Positions 11,384 through 22,499 of a stretch of DNA of 64,000 nt are shown here, in pieces. Under the pieces are notes generated by a model that ran no database searches, was not told the DNA's origin, and saw nothing but the letters and a program-made list of their open reading frames with translations. Every line of letters starts with the position of its first letter. The first letter of the stretch is position 1. Source of the DNA: Sepiola atlantica (lineage: Eukaryota; Mollusca; Cephalopoda; Sepiida; Sepiolidae); contig OY744529.1 in assembly GCA_963556195.1 (NCBI GenBank), positions 61,325,080-61,389,079 of the forward strand, given 5' to 3'. The translations under genes and the position numbers were made by a program.

Positions 11384-11680
11384 TGGCAAGCTGCCCTGAA
11401 TAAGAAAGAGTGTGTCTGCAACCTAAAAAACTCAGAGCTAGTAAACCTGGCGTATGACTTTTCAGACGGTCTAGCATCTGAATGGATCGGAGAATATCTC
11501 GATGACCATCCGAATACCACCGATGAATCAGCGGCCACTACAGCGAGTTTATAAATACTGCCGACGCCGCTAGGGCTTTAATTAAAATGAAACAAAATCG
11601 AGGTGAGGCACTTGCGGACTTAGCAAATAGGATGAACCGACTTGCTAAGTTAGCGTACAGGCTTTGTCTGCTGCGTTAAA
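11384..11680 (+). pseudogene. LTR-retrotransposon gag fragment
   Basis: One frame from 11384 reads WQAALNKKECVC, then LVNLAYDFSDGLASEWIGEY, until a stop at about 11551. A second frame from about 11567 reads ARALIKMKQNRGEALADLAN and MNRLAKLAY to a stop at about 11681. The second part has the QxxGExLxDLxxRMxRLAxxAY pattern of gypsy-type capsids. The two parts lie in different frames, so the gene is broken. Neither LTR nor pol is visible nearby. Confidence 0.5.
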
Positions 11681-11928
11681 ATAAAATAATAAGACGAAGA
11701 AGAAGACGAAGAATAATAATAAAAAGAAAAATAATAAATATCGATAATAAGAAAAGAATAAATAAATAAAAATCTCCATAAAACATAAATTTGATGAAGC
11801 AAAAAAATACAAATATGTTAAAGTATAGAACAAATAAATAATAATATTGTTTTAAATAATTTAGAAAATAAAATAATAATAATAATGATAAATAAAAATA
11901 ATGAGATAATACTAATCATAAGATACCG

Positions 11929-12003
<75 letters not shown>

Positions 12004-12160
12004 CAATGAATCGTATAAATATAAAATATAAACATTATACAGAATATAAATTACAAAAAATATAAAGATAATAAAGAAAAATATACTAATACATATCAAA
12101 TTTAAATAGATATAACAAATAAAAAAAATTTTCATGTAGACCTATAGTGTATTAGCATTA
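11681..12160. repeat. AT-rich low-complexity DNA with a long (ATA)n core
   Basis: The core at about 11926-12001 is some 25 units of ATA. The flanks are degenerate versions of the same triplet. Open frames here encode only Tyr, Ile or Asn runs and are artefacts. Confidence 0.95.
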
Positions 12161-12255
12161 TTCGAAAAATATAAGGATAAAATACTAGGTTAAAAACCAA
12201 AGTTAAAAAGACAGTGGGTGTATTAGACATTTTTTTAAATTAGTTTACAAGAAAC

Positions 12256-12326
12256 ACACACGAGTGTGTGTGTGGGGTGTGGGTGTGTGTGTGGGGTGTG
12301 GGTGTGTGTGTGTGTGTGTGTGTGCA
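12256..12326. repeat. (GT)n with TGGGG interruptions
   Basis: Two copies of a GTGTGGGGTGTGGGTGT unit precede a pure GT run. No neighbouring gene is visible. Confidence 0.95.
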
Positions 12327-12750
12327 CAGACAAATGATTAACGGCCATTGTTGGTTAATGATGATAATACAACCAGAGGAAACTACCGGAAATTTCAGAT
12401 AAGAAGTGAATCAGATGCGAGTCGACAATCAGAGATGACAGAAGGGTCAATTTGATTTAGCTGATATTTTTAAAATAAGCTATCGCTCTACTTATTCTAT
12501 GATATCCCAAATCGGATATAGAAAACTTGTGTCGAAGTTCCTGTCCCCAGAGATGAACGAAGCTGTTTCAATCAGTACAATCAAATCTGGCTCTCCTCGA
12601 TGAGTTTCTTACGACTTTTTTTTACTGTATTGTTACACAGGACAAAACCACACCGTCAAAATACCCTCCTGAAACTAAAAAGTGGTCATCGGAATGACAT
12701 CGTGTTCATGAAAAACCTACAATGAGGTCTGACATGATTCATAAACGACC

Positions 12751-12752
<2 letters not shown>

Positions 12753-12836
<84 letters not shown>
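12753..12836. repeat. (TA)n microsatellite
   Basis: About 42 TA units abut the left arm of the foldback element that starts at 12836. Confidence 0.98.
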
Positions 12837-12839
<3 letters not shown>

Positions 12840-13080
12840 GAGTAAGGCTACCAACATTTGTGCGCATGTGTGCGCAAAAACGACAAACAATAACACATTT
12901 TCTCAAATGAAACAACACTCTTTCAAATCGAAAGACATTTCTTCAAATGGATTTACATATCTGATGATAGCGGACCACCGCTTGAAACGCGTTATATAAA
13001 ATTATAAAATGATAAAATAACAAAATAATAAATAAATGTTGAAAAAATCATTTTACAAATGTTGGTAGCCTTACTCCTTT
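12836..13080 (+). mobile_element. Short foldback unit with 25-bp perfect terminal repeats and a hammerhead
   Basis: The left end (12836-12860, AAAGGAGTAAGGCTACCAAC onward) is the exact reverse complement of 13056-13080. The 245-bp unit encodes no protein. It contains a well-formed hammerhead ribozyme at 12957-12997 on the plus strand and has (TA)n arrays close on both sides. Because inverted repeats with hammerheads also bound the PLE at 43.5 kb, I infer a small non-autonomous PLE-like or retrozyme-like element, but a MITE that captured the motif is possible. Confidence 0.6.
12957..12997 (+). ncRNA. Hammerhead ribozyme (type I), intact core
   Basis: The core CTGATGA is at 12961-12967. Stem II is AGCGG (12969-12973) with CCGCT (12978-12982) around an ACCA loop, flanked by an unpaired T on each side. 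GAAA is at 12984-12987. Stem III is the palindrome ACGCGT (12987-12992), and cleavage is predicted after T 12993. Stem I is ATAT (12957-12960) with ATAT (12994-12997). The palindromic stem III suggests it would work best as a dimer. The extra mismatched nucleotide at each side of stem II departs from the consensus. Confidence 0.7.
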
Positions 13081-13140
13081 CCATATATACTTTTCTCTTG
13101 TTGGAACTGCACTAATACTGCACTACCCTCTTTTCTATAT

Positions 13141-13146
<6 letters not shown>

Positions 13147-13206
<60 letters not shown>
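13147..13206. repeat. (TA)n then (TG)n
   Basis: About 30 TA units, followed by a GT run to about 13227. The array starts some 150 nt downstream of the hammerhead cleavage site at 12993. Confidence 0.98.
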
Positions 13207-13212
<6 letters not shown>

Positions 13213-13394
13213 GTGTGTGTGTGTGTTTTAGTGTATAAATAAGAATAATAACCTACGATTTTTTATGAAAAAAGGAACAATTTTCAATGTCCAATATTTC
13301 GGCCATTTTCTCACTGAGTGTAAGGGAAAGAAGCTTAGATTTCCAAACATGTCCTTCTGGTGTCTGATTAATAATAAACCAATCCATTTTGCAG

Positions 13395-13660
13395 ACATTT
13401 CATAAGAAACTTGTGTCTAAATATGGTTTCACCATTCTCCAGCATCCTCCTTACAGACCTGGCATTGCTCCAAGTTATTATAATGTAATTAATTGTATGA
13501 AGAAACTTTTGAGAGGTCATCATTTTTCAACGCGCGTGATTTAAAGGAACTTGTTTTAAAGTATTTATCTTCTCTTGGGGAATAATTTTTCATGACTGCT
13601 TTTGATGTTTCAATGAAACGTGGGAAGAAGCCTGGAGCAAATGAAGGCGGAGACATTGAA
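13395..13660 (+). pseudogene. Mariner-type transposase C-terminal fragment
   Basis: The frame from 13395 reads FHKKLVSKYGFTILQHPPYR, then PGIAPSYYNV, where HPPYSPDLAPSDY is expected for the third catalytic motif. The catalytic aspartate is replaced by tyrosine. MKKLLRGHHFSTRV follows, with two stops soon after. It is a different lineage from the mariner at 7.8 kb. No terminal repeats were found. Confidence 0.55.
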
Positions 13661-14027
13661 CACAAATTTATAATATGCCCCCTATTATATTGATTGTTGT
13701 TTTAAAAAGAGCTGTTTACTTAAGAAACATCGTTAAACTAGAACAATTATATATAATTATTAGAAGCCGTTAACAAGGCAATTGCTCTTAGAATCTAAAT
13801 TTTCAGTTAAAAATACAACATCAGAAATACTTTCATCCACTATAGTATTTTTTATTTCTTTTTAGTTCTTGTTATTGACGCTAATTCGTTTCTAATCGTG
13901 TATCTCACCATGAAGATTTGAACATGGCGTAGACTCGCCGGAAATTGGAGAATAAAAAAGCATTGTTTAATTTGAAATTATATAATTAGAAGCAGTTAAA
14001 AATGAAATTATATATATATATAATAAT

Positions 14028-14172
14028 AATAATGGTAATAATCCAGGTAAAAAATATCCACAGGGTGGTAATCCAGAGAATTTTAACCGGGTTTATAAAA
14101 AGTGATCAATATCAAAATAGAACTTTATATATGATAATTTTATTTACACAAATATGTACAAATCTGCGACAC
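14028..14172. repeat. Dispersed repeat, copy also at 50035-50170
   Basis: Shared blocks include GTAATCCAGGTAAA, ATCCACAGG, a TTTAACCGGG or TTCAACCGGG block, AAAAAGTG and CAATATCAAA, ending in a TTTATTTACACA or TTTATTTATACA segment. The right part of this copy also forms the left arm of the long hairpin that follows. Confidence 0.75.
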
Positions 14173-14400
14173 TGGCATGTCGATGTTATCGATCAACAGT
14201 TACTATAAACTGAGATCTCATCAGGCAGAGTTAGAATCCGATCTTAACCTCAGATCATATTTGGTTCTCTCCAAATATGATCTGAGATTAAGATCGGATT
14301 CTAACTCTGTCTGATGAGATATCAGTTTATAGTAACTGTTGATCGATAACATCGACATGCCAGTGTCGCAGATTTTGTACATGTCTGTGTAAATAAAATT

Positions 14401-14403
<3 letters not shown>
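14133..14403. repeat. Long hairpin: ~132-bp inverted repeat with a 6-nt loop
   Basis: The left arm 14133-14264 and right arm 14271-14403 are near-perfect reverse complements with only scattered mismatches, around the loop TTCTCT. Such a short loop with long arms would form a cruciform or, if transcribed, a long double-stranded RNA. It probably arose from two head-to-head copies of one element terminus. Confidence 0.9.
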
Positions 14404-14446
<43 letters not shown>

Positions 14447-14495
14447 AACGTATAATATATATTTATATATATAAAGAAATTATATATATATAAAG

Positions 14496-14550
<55 letters not shown>
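14404..14550. repeat. Interrupted (TA)n arrays
   Basis: Two long TA runs (14404-14438 and about 14500-14550) are joined by short units such as AAAGAAATTATATA. The array directly abuts the hairpin. Confidence 0.95.
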
Positions 14551-14552
<2 letters not shown>

Positions 14553-14614
14553 TTAATTATTCACGGACACGTGTTTCAGCGTACAAGATTTATCAGTGTT
14601 GCTAAACCTAGCAA

Positions 14615-14680
14615 GATACGAAATCAGGACCCCAGAGTCTGAAGCCTGAAGCTCTACAACTGAGCTAATCTCAGCTAATG
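14615..14680 (-). repeat. tRNA-like sequence, probable SINE head
   Basis: Read on the minus strand, 14667-14651 gives TAGCTCAGTTGTAGAGC, a good match to a tRNA D-arm with the pol III A box. An anticodon-arm-like segment follows, then a degenerate B box (GGTCCTGATTTCG, 14631-14619). The T-arm is too poor for a functional tRNA. It most likely marks a tRNA-derived SINE or tRNA pseudogene. Confidence 0.45.
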
Positions 14681-14817
14681 CTAGAATATGTCGCTTTTTT
14701 ATAGATGTCATTTATTTCTTTATTTTGCTTTTCATACTTTTGAACGAAATCAATTATTTATACGGAAGAGCTAGCTGCGAATAATTTTCCCTTTACCAAT
14801 GTAATACTCCAGATAGA

Positions 14818-14820
<3 letters not shown>

Positions 14821-14907
<87 letters not shown>
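14821..14907. repeat. (TA)n followed by (TG)n and a G run
   Basis: About 30 TA units to 14880, then TG units to 14907 and eight G. Confidence 0.98.
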
Positions 14908-15097
14908 CTGGGGGGGGTCAAACAATAAAGATAACGATGTTATCTTTATCTTAGATCCTACCGTGATAAGAAGATGCTCAATATAATGGATAGAGAATTA
15001 CTATAAGAAACAAAGAGATGATGAAAATAAAATTTGCATAAGTTACAATATTTATCAATTAATCAGATATTCAAGCAAGGAACATAAAAAAAGTTTT

Positions 15098-15150
15098 TTT
15101 CCTCAATCCATGGATTTCCAAAGATAATCTCTTTTTATCAGAGGAGAAAA
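15098..15150 (-). ncRNA. Degenerate hammerhead-like motif
   Basis: Minus strand: CTGATAA (core G changed to A), then a stem II of AAAGA with TCTTT, GAAA, and a palindromic stem III ATCCATGGAT followed by T. Stem I pairs poorly in register. The changed core residue should abolish cleavage. It has the same layout as the better hammerheads in this window. Confidence 0.35.
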
Positions 15151-18100
15151 ATTAGTAAAATGATGTATTTCTGGTAGCGTAAATTTAAAAATATAAAAGT
15201 TATCCTCGACGAAAGTTGGGTAGAAGATACAATGTGTCCATGTAATTATCCAGAGGATCGATCAGAGATTGAGTTATAATCTAATAGAGTCCAGATGGCA
15301 AAGTCCGAAATCCGAGGTATGAGAGGATTTATTAGAATGAGGTTCAAAACAGAAATCAGTTGATAACAAAGTGAGTGACTCACAAAAGATATCCAACTAA
15401 TTCGTAGGAGATCAATATATCAAGAAAGCCATTGCCATTAATAGAGCTTTCTTGGCAGGTAAGAATTCAAAATATGAAGTGGGTAGTCCAACGGAAAAAT
15501 TAAATTGATATAATTTAAAATCTAATATAAATAACTAGAAAGTGTATAAAGAAAAGGTAATGAAGAAAAGAAAAAGAAGGAAGAAAAAAGAAATAAAAAG
15601 AAGATTGACTTTCAATTAAAGTTAGGTGTAGGGGAGGGGCAAAAGATAAAGAAGGGAAAATATATTGAGTAAGAAGATAGAGAGAAAAGGAAACAGAAGT
15701 AAAGAGAAATATAGAACAATCAAGAGAAAAGTTATGGTAAAAGTTTAAGAACTTTTCATTTCAAAATATAAGACCCTTAAAATAGGATCTAATTTATATA
15801 TTATCATAATAGGATTTTAAAGCATTGGATATCATTAAAAATATACTTCTAAAATATTATAGTTAATTCATGAGGATATTAATCAATATTTAAAAAATAA
15901 ATATATTTAAGTTTAATATATTTTTTTAAAAGAAAAATATAAAAAGAACAATTACGGGTAGTTAAAATATGATGATTTTAAGTAAATAACAAACATAAAT
16001 ACATATATTAAATAACATTTATTAAAAAATCAGAATAAAATTAAAACGATTTTAGTATCATAATGTATATATATAATAATCGGCGCATTAGATGGCAAGT
16101 CTCTGCAGTTTAACTTGATATCATATGAATATTAAGATCGTAAATATGAAGAGAAAAATGGAAAAGATTAGAATTTAAAGAAAATAGATTAAGGAAAAAA
16201 TAGAATATTTAAGTTATAAAAATATTATAAGTTTTACCAAGTTTTTATAAGTTAAGATAATATAAATATTATAGTGAATATTAATAACAGGCAAATATTA
16301 GATGATAAAAATGAATTCATACATATTATGATACTACAATCTAGCAATAATATATTTAATTTTACTTTTGCAATATAAAATTTATGAAATAATGTTTGAA
16401 GATATTAAAACATCTTTTGGAATTAAAGGTAAAAATAACATACAAGCGTTGTTTCTAGATACAAATACTCGGAAGAAGTGCCGGATTTATAGCAAAATAT
16501 TTCATCTAATCTAATAAACTAATAAAAGGGAAACAACTCAATATTCATTTAAAGTTCTATTTTTAGAGGTAGAATATGAAAAGTTACATCTCTAGAGTTG
16601 AATTGATATATATAAATAATTTTTTGGCTAATCATACTATGGATATTCATAGATAAATAACTAATTTAAGAATTTACATTAAAAATGTGTATCAACACAT
16701 AATTAAAATATGTTTTTATGATTATATTTTAAATTATTATTATTAAGATTATTATATTATTATATTATTTTTTTAAAGTATGTAAAAAGTAAGACTTAAA
16801 AAACATATATATAGGTATGTTCAAAACAGAGGAGATTTAAAATAAACCTATATAGGATAAGTAGGTAATGGTATTAAGCGAAAAAATAGATTAGGAGGGG
16901 GTACATGCATTGGAGTTTACAATTAACTAAATCAAAAGCTGAATGGATTTAAAAAATTAAAGTGAACAAATTTTTAAGTAGGTAGCTAAATAAAAAATAA
17001 AATTTAAGTAAAAATGAATTTTAAGAATTAATATGGGTAAGTTAAATGTCATATGATATTTTAAGGAAGAAACTTACTAAACTAAACGAGTTGATTTAAG
17101 TATTAGAAGGAAAGGGTGAATCACTTGGAGTAAAAAAAATGGCTAGATTTATATCTTTTTATGTCTAAATGCTGAAAGGAGTTTGTTTTTGGAATCGATT
17201 ATATTTATATTTTTAGTGGAAGCAATTCAACATTTCAACGGGGTCGCTGATGCCTCAATTTAAGTGTGGATTTTAAGTGCAGTAATTATTTCACTAGAAA
17301 TGTCATTTACAATATTGGTTAAAAGGTGGGTTTATGTTATTTGAAGGAGTTATCACTTGACGTTGGGTCATTTGGGTGATAATGTTATTTACTGATATAT
17401 AAGACGGATTATTGTTTGAGTAAAATATTGTGTATTTAAGCTGAAATAATGTTGGGGAAGGTGTGAGTGTACTAGTATTATTTAGTTCATTCATTAGGAT
17501 ATTAATCAATTAAGGAATGCAATCAAGTTACTGTACAGGCATAGATTACATCTTTGCGCATACAATCACTATTGAGCGGGCATTGTCGTCTATTTTGGCA
17601 ATTACAGTTGTTAGTAAGGACTAAGGGGGCGTGGTTGTCTGAGCAATTTTGATTTTTTATTGTTAGACGTTATTATTGTTTGGGCTAAGTTAAGCATTGT
17701 GGAGTAAGTGATTTTTATAGTGTTTATTTAAGCTAGGGTTATATCTGTGTGGATACTTAAAAGATTTTACTATAATTTTAAAGAATTCTCTCTGGATATT
17801 TGTTTTTACATTATTATGATATGTAAGATAGAACCAGATGCTTTTTTTTCTCCTTAAACACCTACATGGGTTGGAGTGTTGAGGGTTTGCCTATCTGTCC
17901 TTATTAAGTGACATAAGGGGTCAATTTTAAAGGTATTATTACTATTATTAGTCATTCTATTCTTAGATTCTTTTTTTCTTTTAATGTCATGTTATGTTTA
18001 TTATAATTAATGAGCCTTTGTAGTGGTCACATGCATTTTGTTTATATGTGATTTTATTGGAGTATTCTTAATTAAGTAAAGCATTATTGAAAAAAAGAAT

Positions 18101-18205
18101 AATTTTGGTCGAAAATTGATTTATTAGCTGAAAGTTTAGATCTTGTTAGAAACTGAAAGGACTATGGATTGATTTGAGGTGGTTAAAAAAGTTTACAAAC
18201 TTATA
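15151..18205. other. AT-rich DNA without a recognisable gene
   Basis: About 3 kb with frequent stops in all frames. A purine-rich tract (AAG and GAA units) occupies roughly 15540-15760. I recognise no transposon domain, RNA gene or terminal repeat in it. Confidence 0.5.
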
Positions 18206-18783
18206 AAACAATTAAGGATTTATTCAACACCAAACCCCGTTCTCACCTCCCTCTCAAGACACGTTTTCCCAAGCTGGCATCTATAAAATAAAATCTGCCT
18301 CATCTCCGGTATTATATATTGGCTGGACGGCCAGAAATATCAAATCTCGTACTTACGAAAATAAACAGTACCTCAAACACAACAAGCCCATTAACGCACT
18401 AGTTATACACAGGAAAAAATTCAATCTCATAAGCTGCACGCATCCTCATCAGGATTGAATCCTCTCTCACACGCATCTAGTGCATCGCAAGTGCTCTTAC
18501 CTTTCTCTCATCACCATCTAACATAAACCTTATCTTCTTTTTCCTTTTTTTCCTTTTCCCCAATTAACGTCTTTTTCGCACACGCCGTATTTTTTAAAAA
18601 TAATTACACACGTGCCAAAAACACCCGGTTTTGCGGCTTCTTTTCTATCTTTTGCCGTTTTTTTTTAATAAATTTAAAATGTTCATATCTGAAAACGTTC
18701 GCTGATTCGAATGAAACGAGTGAAGTCTCTCATTTGATTTTCATTTCTCCATGTGTTTATTTGTGTTTTATTTATTTCTATCA

Positions 18784-18788
<5 letters not shown>
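18206..18788 (+). mobile_element. PLE 3' end, copy 1
   Basis: About 575 bp is nearly identical to 25497-26057. It starts with the 5'-truncated GIY-YIG reading frame, continues through a 3' non-coding part and runs straight into (TA)n with the same junction CTATCATGCATATATA in both copies. This means TA array and 3' end belong together as the element terminus. Confidence 0.7.
18216..18458 (+). pseudogene. GIY-YIG endonuclease domain of a PLE (truncated)
   Basis: The open frame reads AGIYKIKSAS from 18273 and, after a few residues, YIGWTARNIKSRTYEN. GIY and YIG are about 11 residues apart, and the downstream arginine sits where the catalytic arginine is expected. It continues through NKPINALVIHRKKFNLISC and stops at 18456-18458, before the glutamate-bearing part. 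PLE GIY-YIG domains nick target DNA for reverse transcription. No RT lies directly upstream, so this is a 5'-truncated insertion. Confidence in the domain is high; its function is lost. Confidence 0.7.

Positions 18789-18861
<73 letters not shown>
18787..18861. repeat. (TA)n microsatellite
   Basis: About 37 TA units join the PLE 3' end on the left to the hammerhead-like inverted unit on the right. Confidence 0.98.
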
Positions 18862-18866
<5 letters not shown>

Positions 18867-18870
18867 CAGT

Positions 18871-18992
18871 CTACGCGGATCAACCAACGTTTTTACGTTA
18901 ACAAGTCTCATCAGCACTATACAGTCTTTATATATCAACCAACGTTTCGACGTTAACATGTCTCATCGGAAACGTTGATTGATCCGCGTAGA
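18871..18992 (-). ncRNA. Tandem pair of degenerate hammerhead motifs inside an inverted repeat
   Basis: The outer repeat is CTACGCGGATCAACCAACGTT (from 18871), matched in inverted order at 18970-18990. Inside lie two direct copies, about 55 bp apart, of a minus-strand hammerhead-like unit. The first keeps CTGATGA (18908-18914) but has lost the G of GAAA. The second keeps GAAA (18945-18948) with stem GAC/GTC directly after the core, but has CCGATGA. Each copy has one core hit, so neither should cleave. A dimeric arrangement is what a rolling or concatemeric hammerhead element would leave. Confidence 0.5.
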
Positions 18993-19839
18993 GTGGTTCT
19001 GATGTGTATATAATTTTATTTATAAAAGCTCTACTTTGTATTGAGCACTTAAAAATAGGTTTTAAGTTTATGTCATAAATATGTTTAAACTTAGCTAATG
19101 AAGTTATATATATATGTGTGTGTGGGGGGGTGTGGGGGGTGTGTGTGTTGTTATAGATATTATTACAGTAGGGTTGCATGGGTGAACAGGTATAATGTTT
19201 GAAGACCTGGGACCTTTCATCACACCAAGTCAATAATATCATAGATAAGGCGATCATAAGCATCCTTGGGTGTGTTGTAACAAATATAAGTATTACGTAA
19301 ATAATGAATTTTAAATGTGTGCGTGTCTATGCAAGGTTATTTGTATTTCTATCTCATTAGAATTTGAAATGAGGTTATGGATTCAGAGAAAGGAAGCCCA
19401 AAAGAGGCATAATACATACATAAATAAATAAATGTCTGCTTTCATATTCGTGTACCGTGTACCGTGTTCTTTATCTTTTCGTGTTGATTTTGTTTGACTG
19501 TTTTATGTCTCCTTCACCATTTGACATTATCGCCTGTCTAATCTATGAGTGTGCCAATATGTCTCACCTTTCTGCCTTGGTGTCTTCAGCGTAATGAGGA
19601 AACTAATTCCAGTGCGAATAAATACTTAATAACAATTGTTATTGCTTTTTCCTTGTTTAAACTGGCTTATCCAAATTATTAGTGTTTGGTCTACTCTATT
19701 TCTGAAACGAAGAAGAACATTTTCGCACGTCTTTTCTTCTTCTCCGGTTATTCTGTGTTCGTTGTTTTATTTCAAGTACATGTCCAGCTAGTCACCATGA
19801 ATCATTATCCGACTAGCGGACCTCGAGGAAATTCCACAG

Positions 19840-20060
19840 TTGGCATTTACTTGCGTCCCAATGCAGAATATGTGACACAAAACCGGGAGGTGGGGAAAAC
19901 AAGCTCCCCCATGGGATAGCCAAGGACGGATCCGTCGACATTACCCCGTATGGCGTGCCTCGGGCAATTGGCAATAAACCAACCCTCACTTCCGAAGGAG
20001 CAGATAATGCATAGGATCGATCCGGATCATTAGCGCATTCCGTCAAAGAAAGGTTTGGTA
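19840..20060. repeat. Dispersed repeat related to 47060-47230
   Basis: Both places share GTGACACAA, then a CCTCGGGCAATTGGCAATAA or CCTCAGGCGATTAGCAATAA block, then the AAACCAACCC or AAACTAACCC block, in the same order. I cannot name the family. The interval 18993-19839 holds (GT)n and G-rich runs at 19110-19148 and no gene. Confidence 0.55.
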
Positions 20061-20269
20061 GACAAAGTCAACTCCTAGTTTTCCAGAATACTTCAAAGAA
20101 TTACACTCAGTTGGTATGACAACTGGCCCAAACCCATTGGTATTTATTTGCCGCCTTCCCTACAAATTCCATGGTTGCTTTTTTCATCTTTTTTATTTAC
20201 TGATGGGTCCACTCGAGAATAAGGGTAAAAAGAGTGTAAGTTGGACGATGATCGCCGTCACTAGAGAAT

Positions 20270-22010
20270 TGGAACAAGTGGTTGTTATTGTTGTAGCTAG
20301 GTGGGTTCTTGCTGTGAATATTTTACAGCGGGGACCAGGTATTAGATGTTAGTCGAGCACCTACCATGAGCATAAGGATACAGTAGAAAGAGAGAGAGAA
20401 AGAGACCAGCAACATCTTTTCTGTGTGAAAGAGGATGCAGGGTAGAAAAGAGATCACTCCCCACGAGGTTGCAAAGTTGGTTTTGTAACTGTCAAGGTGA
20501 GAGACTATGCCTGAGCGGCGCATCCCCAAATATGGCAGCAGTAATTTATCTTAAGGCGTATCTAGCTCATAATATCATTCATTTTATTTTATTATATAGA
20601 GGTAGAAAATTGCGTCATGGGTGAGGTACTTTCTGGAGTGGTAGAATGATCTAATAATTCTCCCAGCAACTTTAGCAACAGCTTTGATGTAAGTCTTCCA
20701 TTTTAGGTCTAAAGTGAAACTCATTCTTAGGAGCTTATCAAAGAAAGTGGCTTCTTCAAGTAAAGAGCCATTCATTTCAACTGGATAGAAATGAGAATCC
20801 GAGCGTTAGTGGTGAAAGGAGAGAAGCTTGATTTTAGAGGTGTTAGCAGAAACAAACCACTCCCCATTGCACAACGTTCTCCAAGTCAGATGAGAAAGAT
20901 TCAGAGTGATCTTGATCACCAATGATCTGCCATTGATAATTGTGTTGTCAGCATAAATATCAACGAATGATTTCAGAATGTTATTTGGAAAATCATTACA
21001 AAGATCAGAGCACAAAATAGATCTTGAGGCATGCCGGCATTGATACTATGTGCTTCAGACTTCTGCTCATCAACAACTATATTTATAAACCTATCGGAGA
21101 AAAATGAGTTGATGATTGAGAGGATATTTCCCGATTTTATAACTGACAAGCTTGCTGGGCAAACCTTTGTGCCAAATCCCATCGAAGGCCTTTGATATAT
21201 CAAGAGCTATGGTTCTAGAAACAAAACTCCCGTCGATAGACGAACTGATTCTGTCCAATAACACAGTCAGCACGTCAGTTGTTGTTCTTGCATGACGAAA
21301 TCCGTATTGCTTGTCAATAAGTAGATTGTTTTTGCTGAGGTGGTTGACAACTTCTTGATTGATTACAGATTCAAGCAGCCTCCCCATGACACACAAGAGA
21401 CTGATGGGTATGTACTGAGATGCAGAAGGCCGCTCTCCAGTATTTTTTAAATACTGGGCAGACTAACGAAGTCTTCCAAGGTGATGGGAAACTTTTCTCT
21501 TTAGGAACCATTGAACAGCTTTGTAAGGATAGGAGCTATTTCAGGTTGCAGTTTCTGGAGTGCTATGACTGGAATGTTGTCGGGGACAGTTGCCTTGTTG
21601 GCATCGAGGTTCTTGTTAAGTTTAGCAACATCCTGAACAGTTATTCGGATGTCGCCTAGAGTTTTCTTTCGGTCATAGGGGGTGAGGGAATTCGGGGGGG
21701 GGGGGGTAGGTGGTCCTAATCGCAAAGGGTGTAATTTGTTGCAAATTTATTGGCCAAAGTTTTGGCTTTTTCAGATGCAAATGAGATCATCTCTAGTCCA
21801 TTGATGACGATCGTGTAGAGGTATTACATCTATTCAGGACCCTGTTTGTTATTCGCCAAAACTCATGGAAGCCAAGCGTTAGATTTAACTCATTGGACAT
21901 AGGACTCTTTAACATTTTCTAGAACCCTTTGGCAGTGGTTACGGGCAGTTTTAAAGGAGGCTTTGGTTTCAGGACATCTATTTGTATAATTTATTGAAAA
22001 TAATAGCATT
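20270..22010 (-). mobile_element. Jockey-like LINE fragment, 5' truncated
   Basis: Minus strand, running from about 22010 down to 20270. It carries the region before RT, the RT domain and the C-terminal tail of a jockey or BS-type LINE. No AP endonuclease is present. It is the same family as the plus-strand copy at 34.1-35.4 kb, judged by the shared NGSL segment after RT and the HPLSHRRDVA-type tail. Confidence 0.7.
20290..21980 (-). pseudogene. LINE reverse transcriptase, decayed
   Basis: From high to low coordinates: a LNKNLDANKATVPDNIP segment (about 21640-21600), then GRLLESVINQEVVNHL (21384 on), QYGFRHARTTTDVL, FVSRTIALDISKAFDGIWHK, INAGMPQ, and YADN at 20944-20955 in the place of the catalytic YADD. 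The tail includes EINGSLLEEATFFDKLL-like and HPLSHRKDVAG segments. Several frame changes and the loss of the last catalytic aspartate inactivate it. The enzyme would have primed cDNA synthesis on nicked target DNA. Confidence 0.75.
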
Positions 22011-22234
22011 TCTCTTAGAATACTTTATATCTGTCAGGATTAACACTAGGCGTACCTTTGAACTTTCTTGACCGAAGCAATTTTGTTTCGGTTAATTTGG
22101 GGTTTTGTATTGCCTATTACTATGGTGGTACGTTATTTTTTTTATCTACCTTAAAAAAAATAAACCCGTAACGAGAAAGCCGTTTTCTCGTACATTTGTA
22201 GCTAAACACCCTCGGCTGAATCATACCTCCCCCC

Positions 22235-22480
22235 TCAAAAATAAAATGAGATTCTACATTTTAGGTCAGTACGTGTGAACACTTTGTAAAAACTTGGCGA
22301 AAAGAAGAAGAAGAAACAACGATTTTACAAATTATAGTGAGAGATAAGTTTCGTATATGAATTGAACGTAAAATGATCCCCCATTGTGAATTTTAAGATA
22401 GTTAACATCATTTTTTACCACTAACCCTAAGTCTGAGTGGCTGCCAGTTATGGTGAGGTTAGTTTAAGTATTAGGTGAGA
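22235..22480. repeat. Dispersed repeat, copies at 55090-55500 and 55613-55985
   Basis: Shared blocks are AAATGAGATTCTAC, a TACGTGTGAACAC or TACGTATGAACAC block, an AACTTGG block, TTTCGTATAT, AAAATGATCCCC and ACTAACCCTAAGTC. No coding capacity is visible. The unit has inverted GGATCA and TGATCC motifs that could form a stem. Confidence 0.75.
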
Positions 22481-22499
22481 AGATCGTAACGAATGTTTT

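Noticed and set aside
11645..12135. Open frames of poly-Tyr, Ile or Phe in the ATA-rich block
   Set aside because: Low-complexity translation of the triplet repeat.
14311..14350. Hammerhead in the long hairpin (CTGATGAGAT at 14311)
   Set aside because: No GAAA follows and stem II cannot be formed in the required place; the short AGTT-type hairpin there is not a hammerhead.
14570..14612. Hammerhead-like CTGATAA...GAAACACGTG on the minus strand
   Set aside because: The invariant core G is changed and no stem II pairs in register. Too weak to call.
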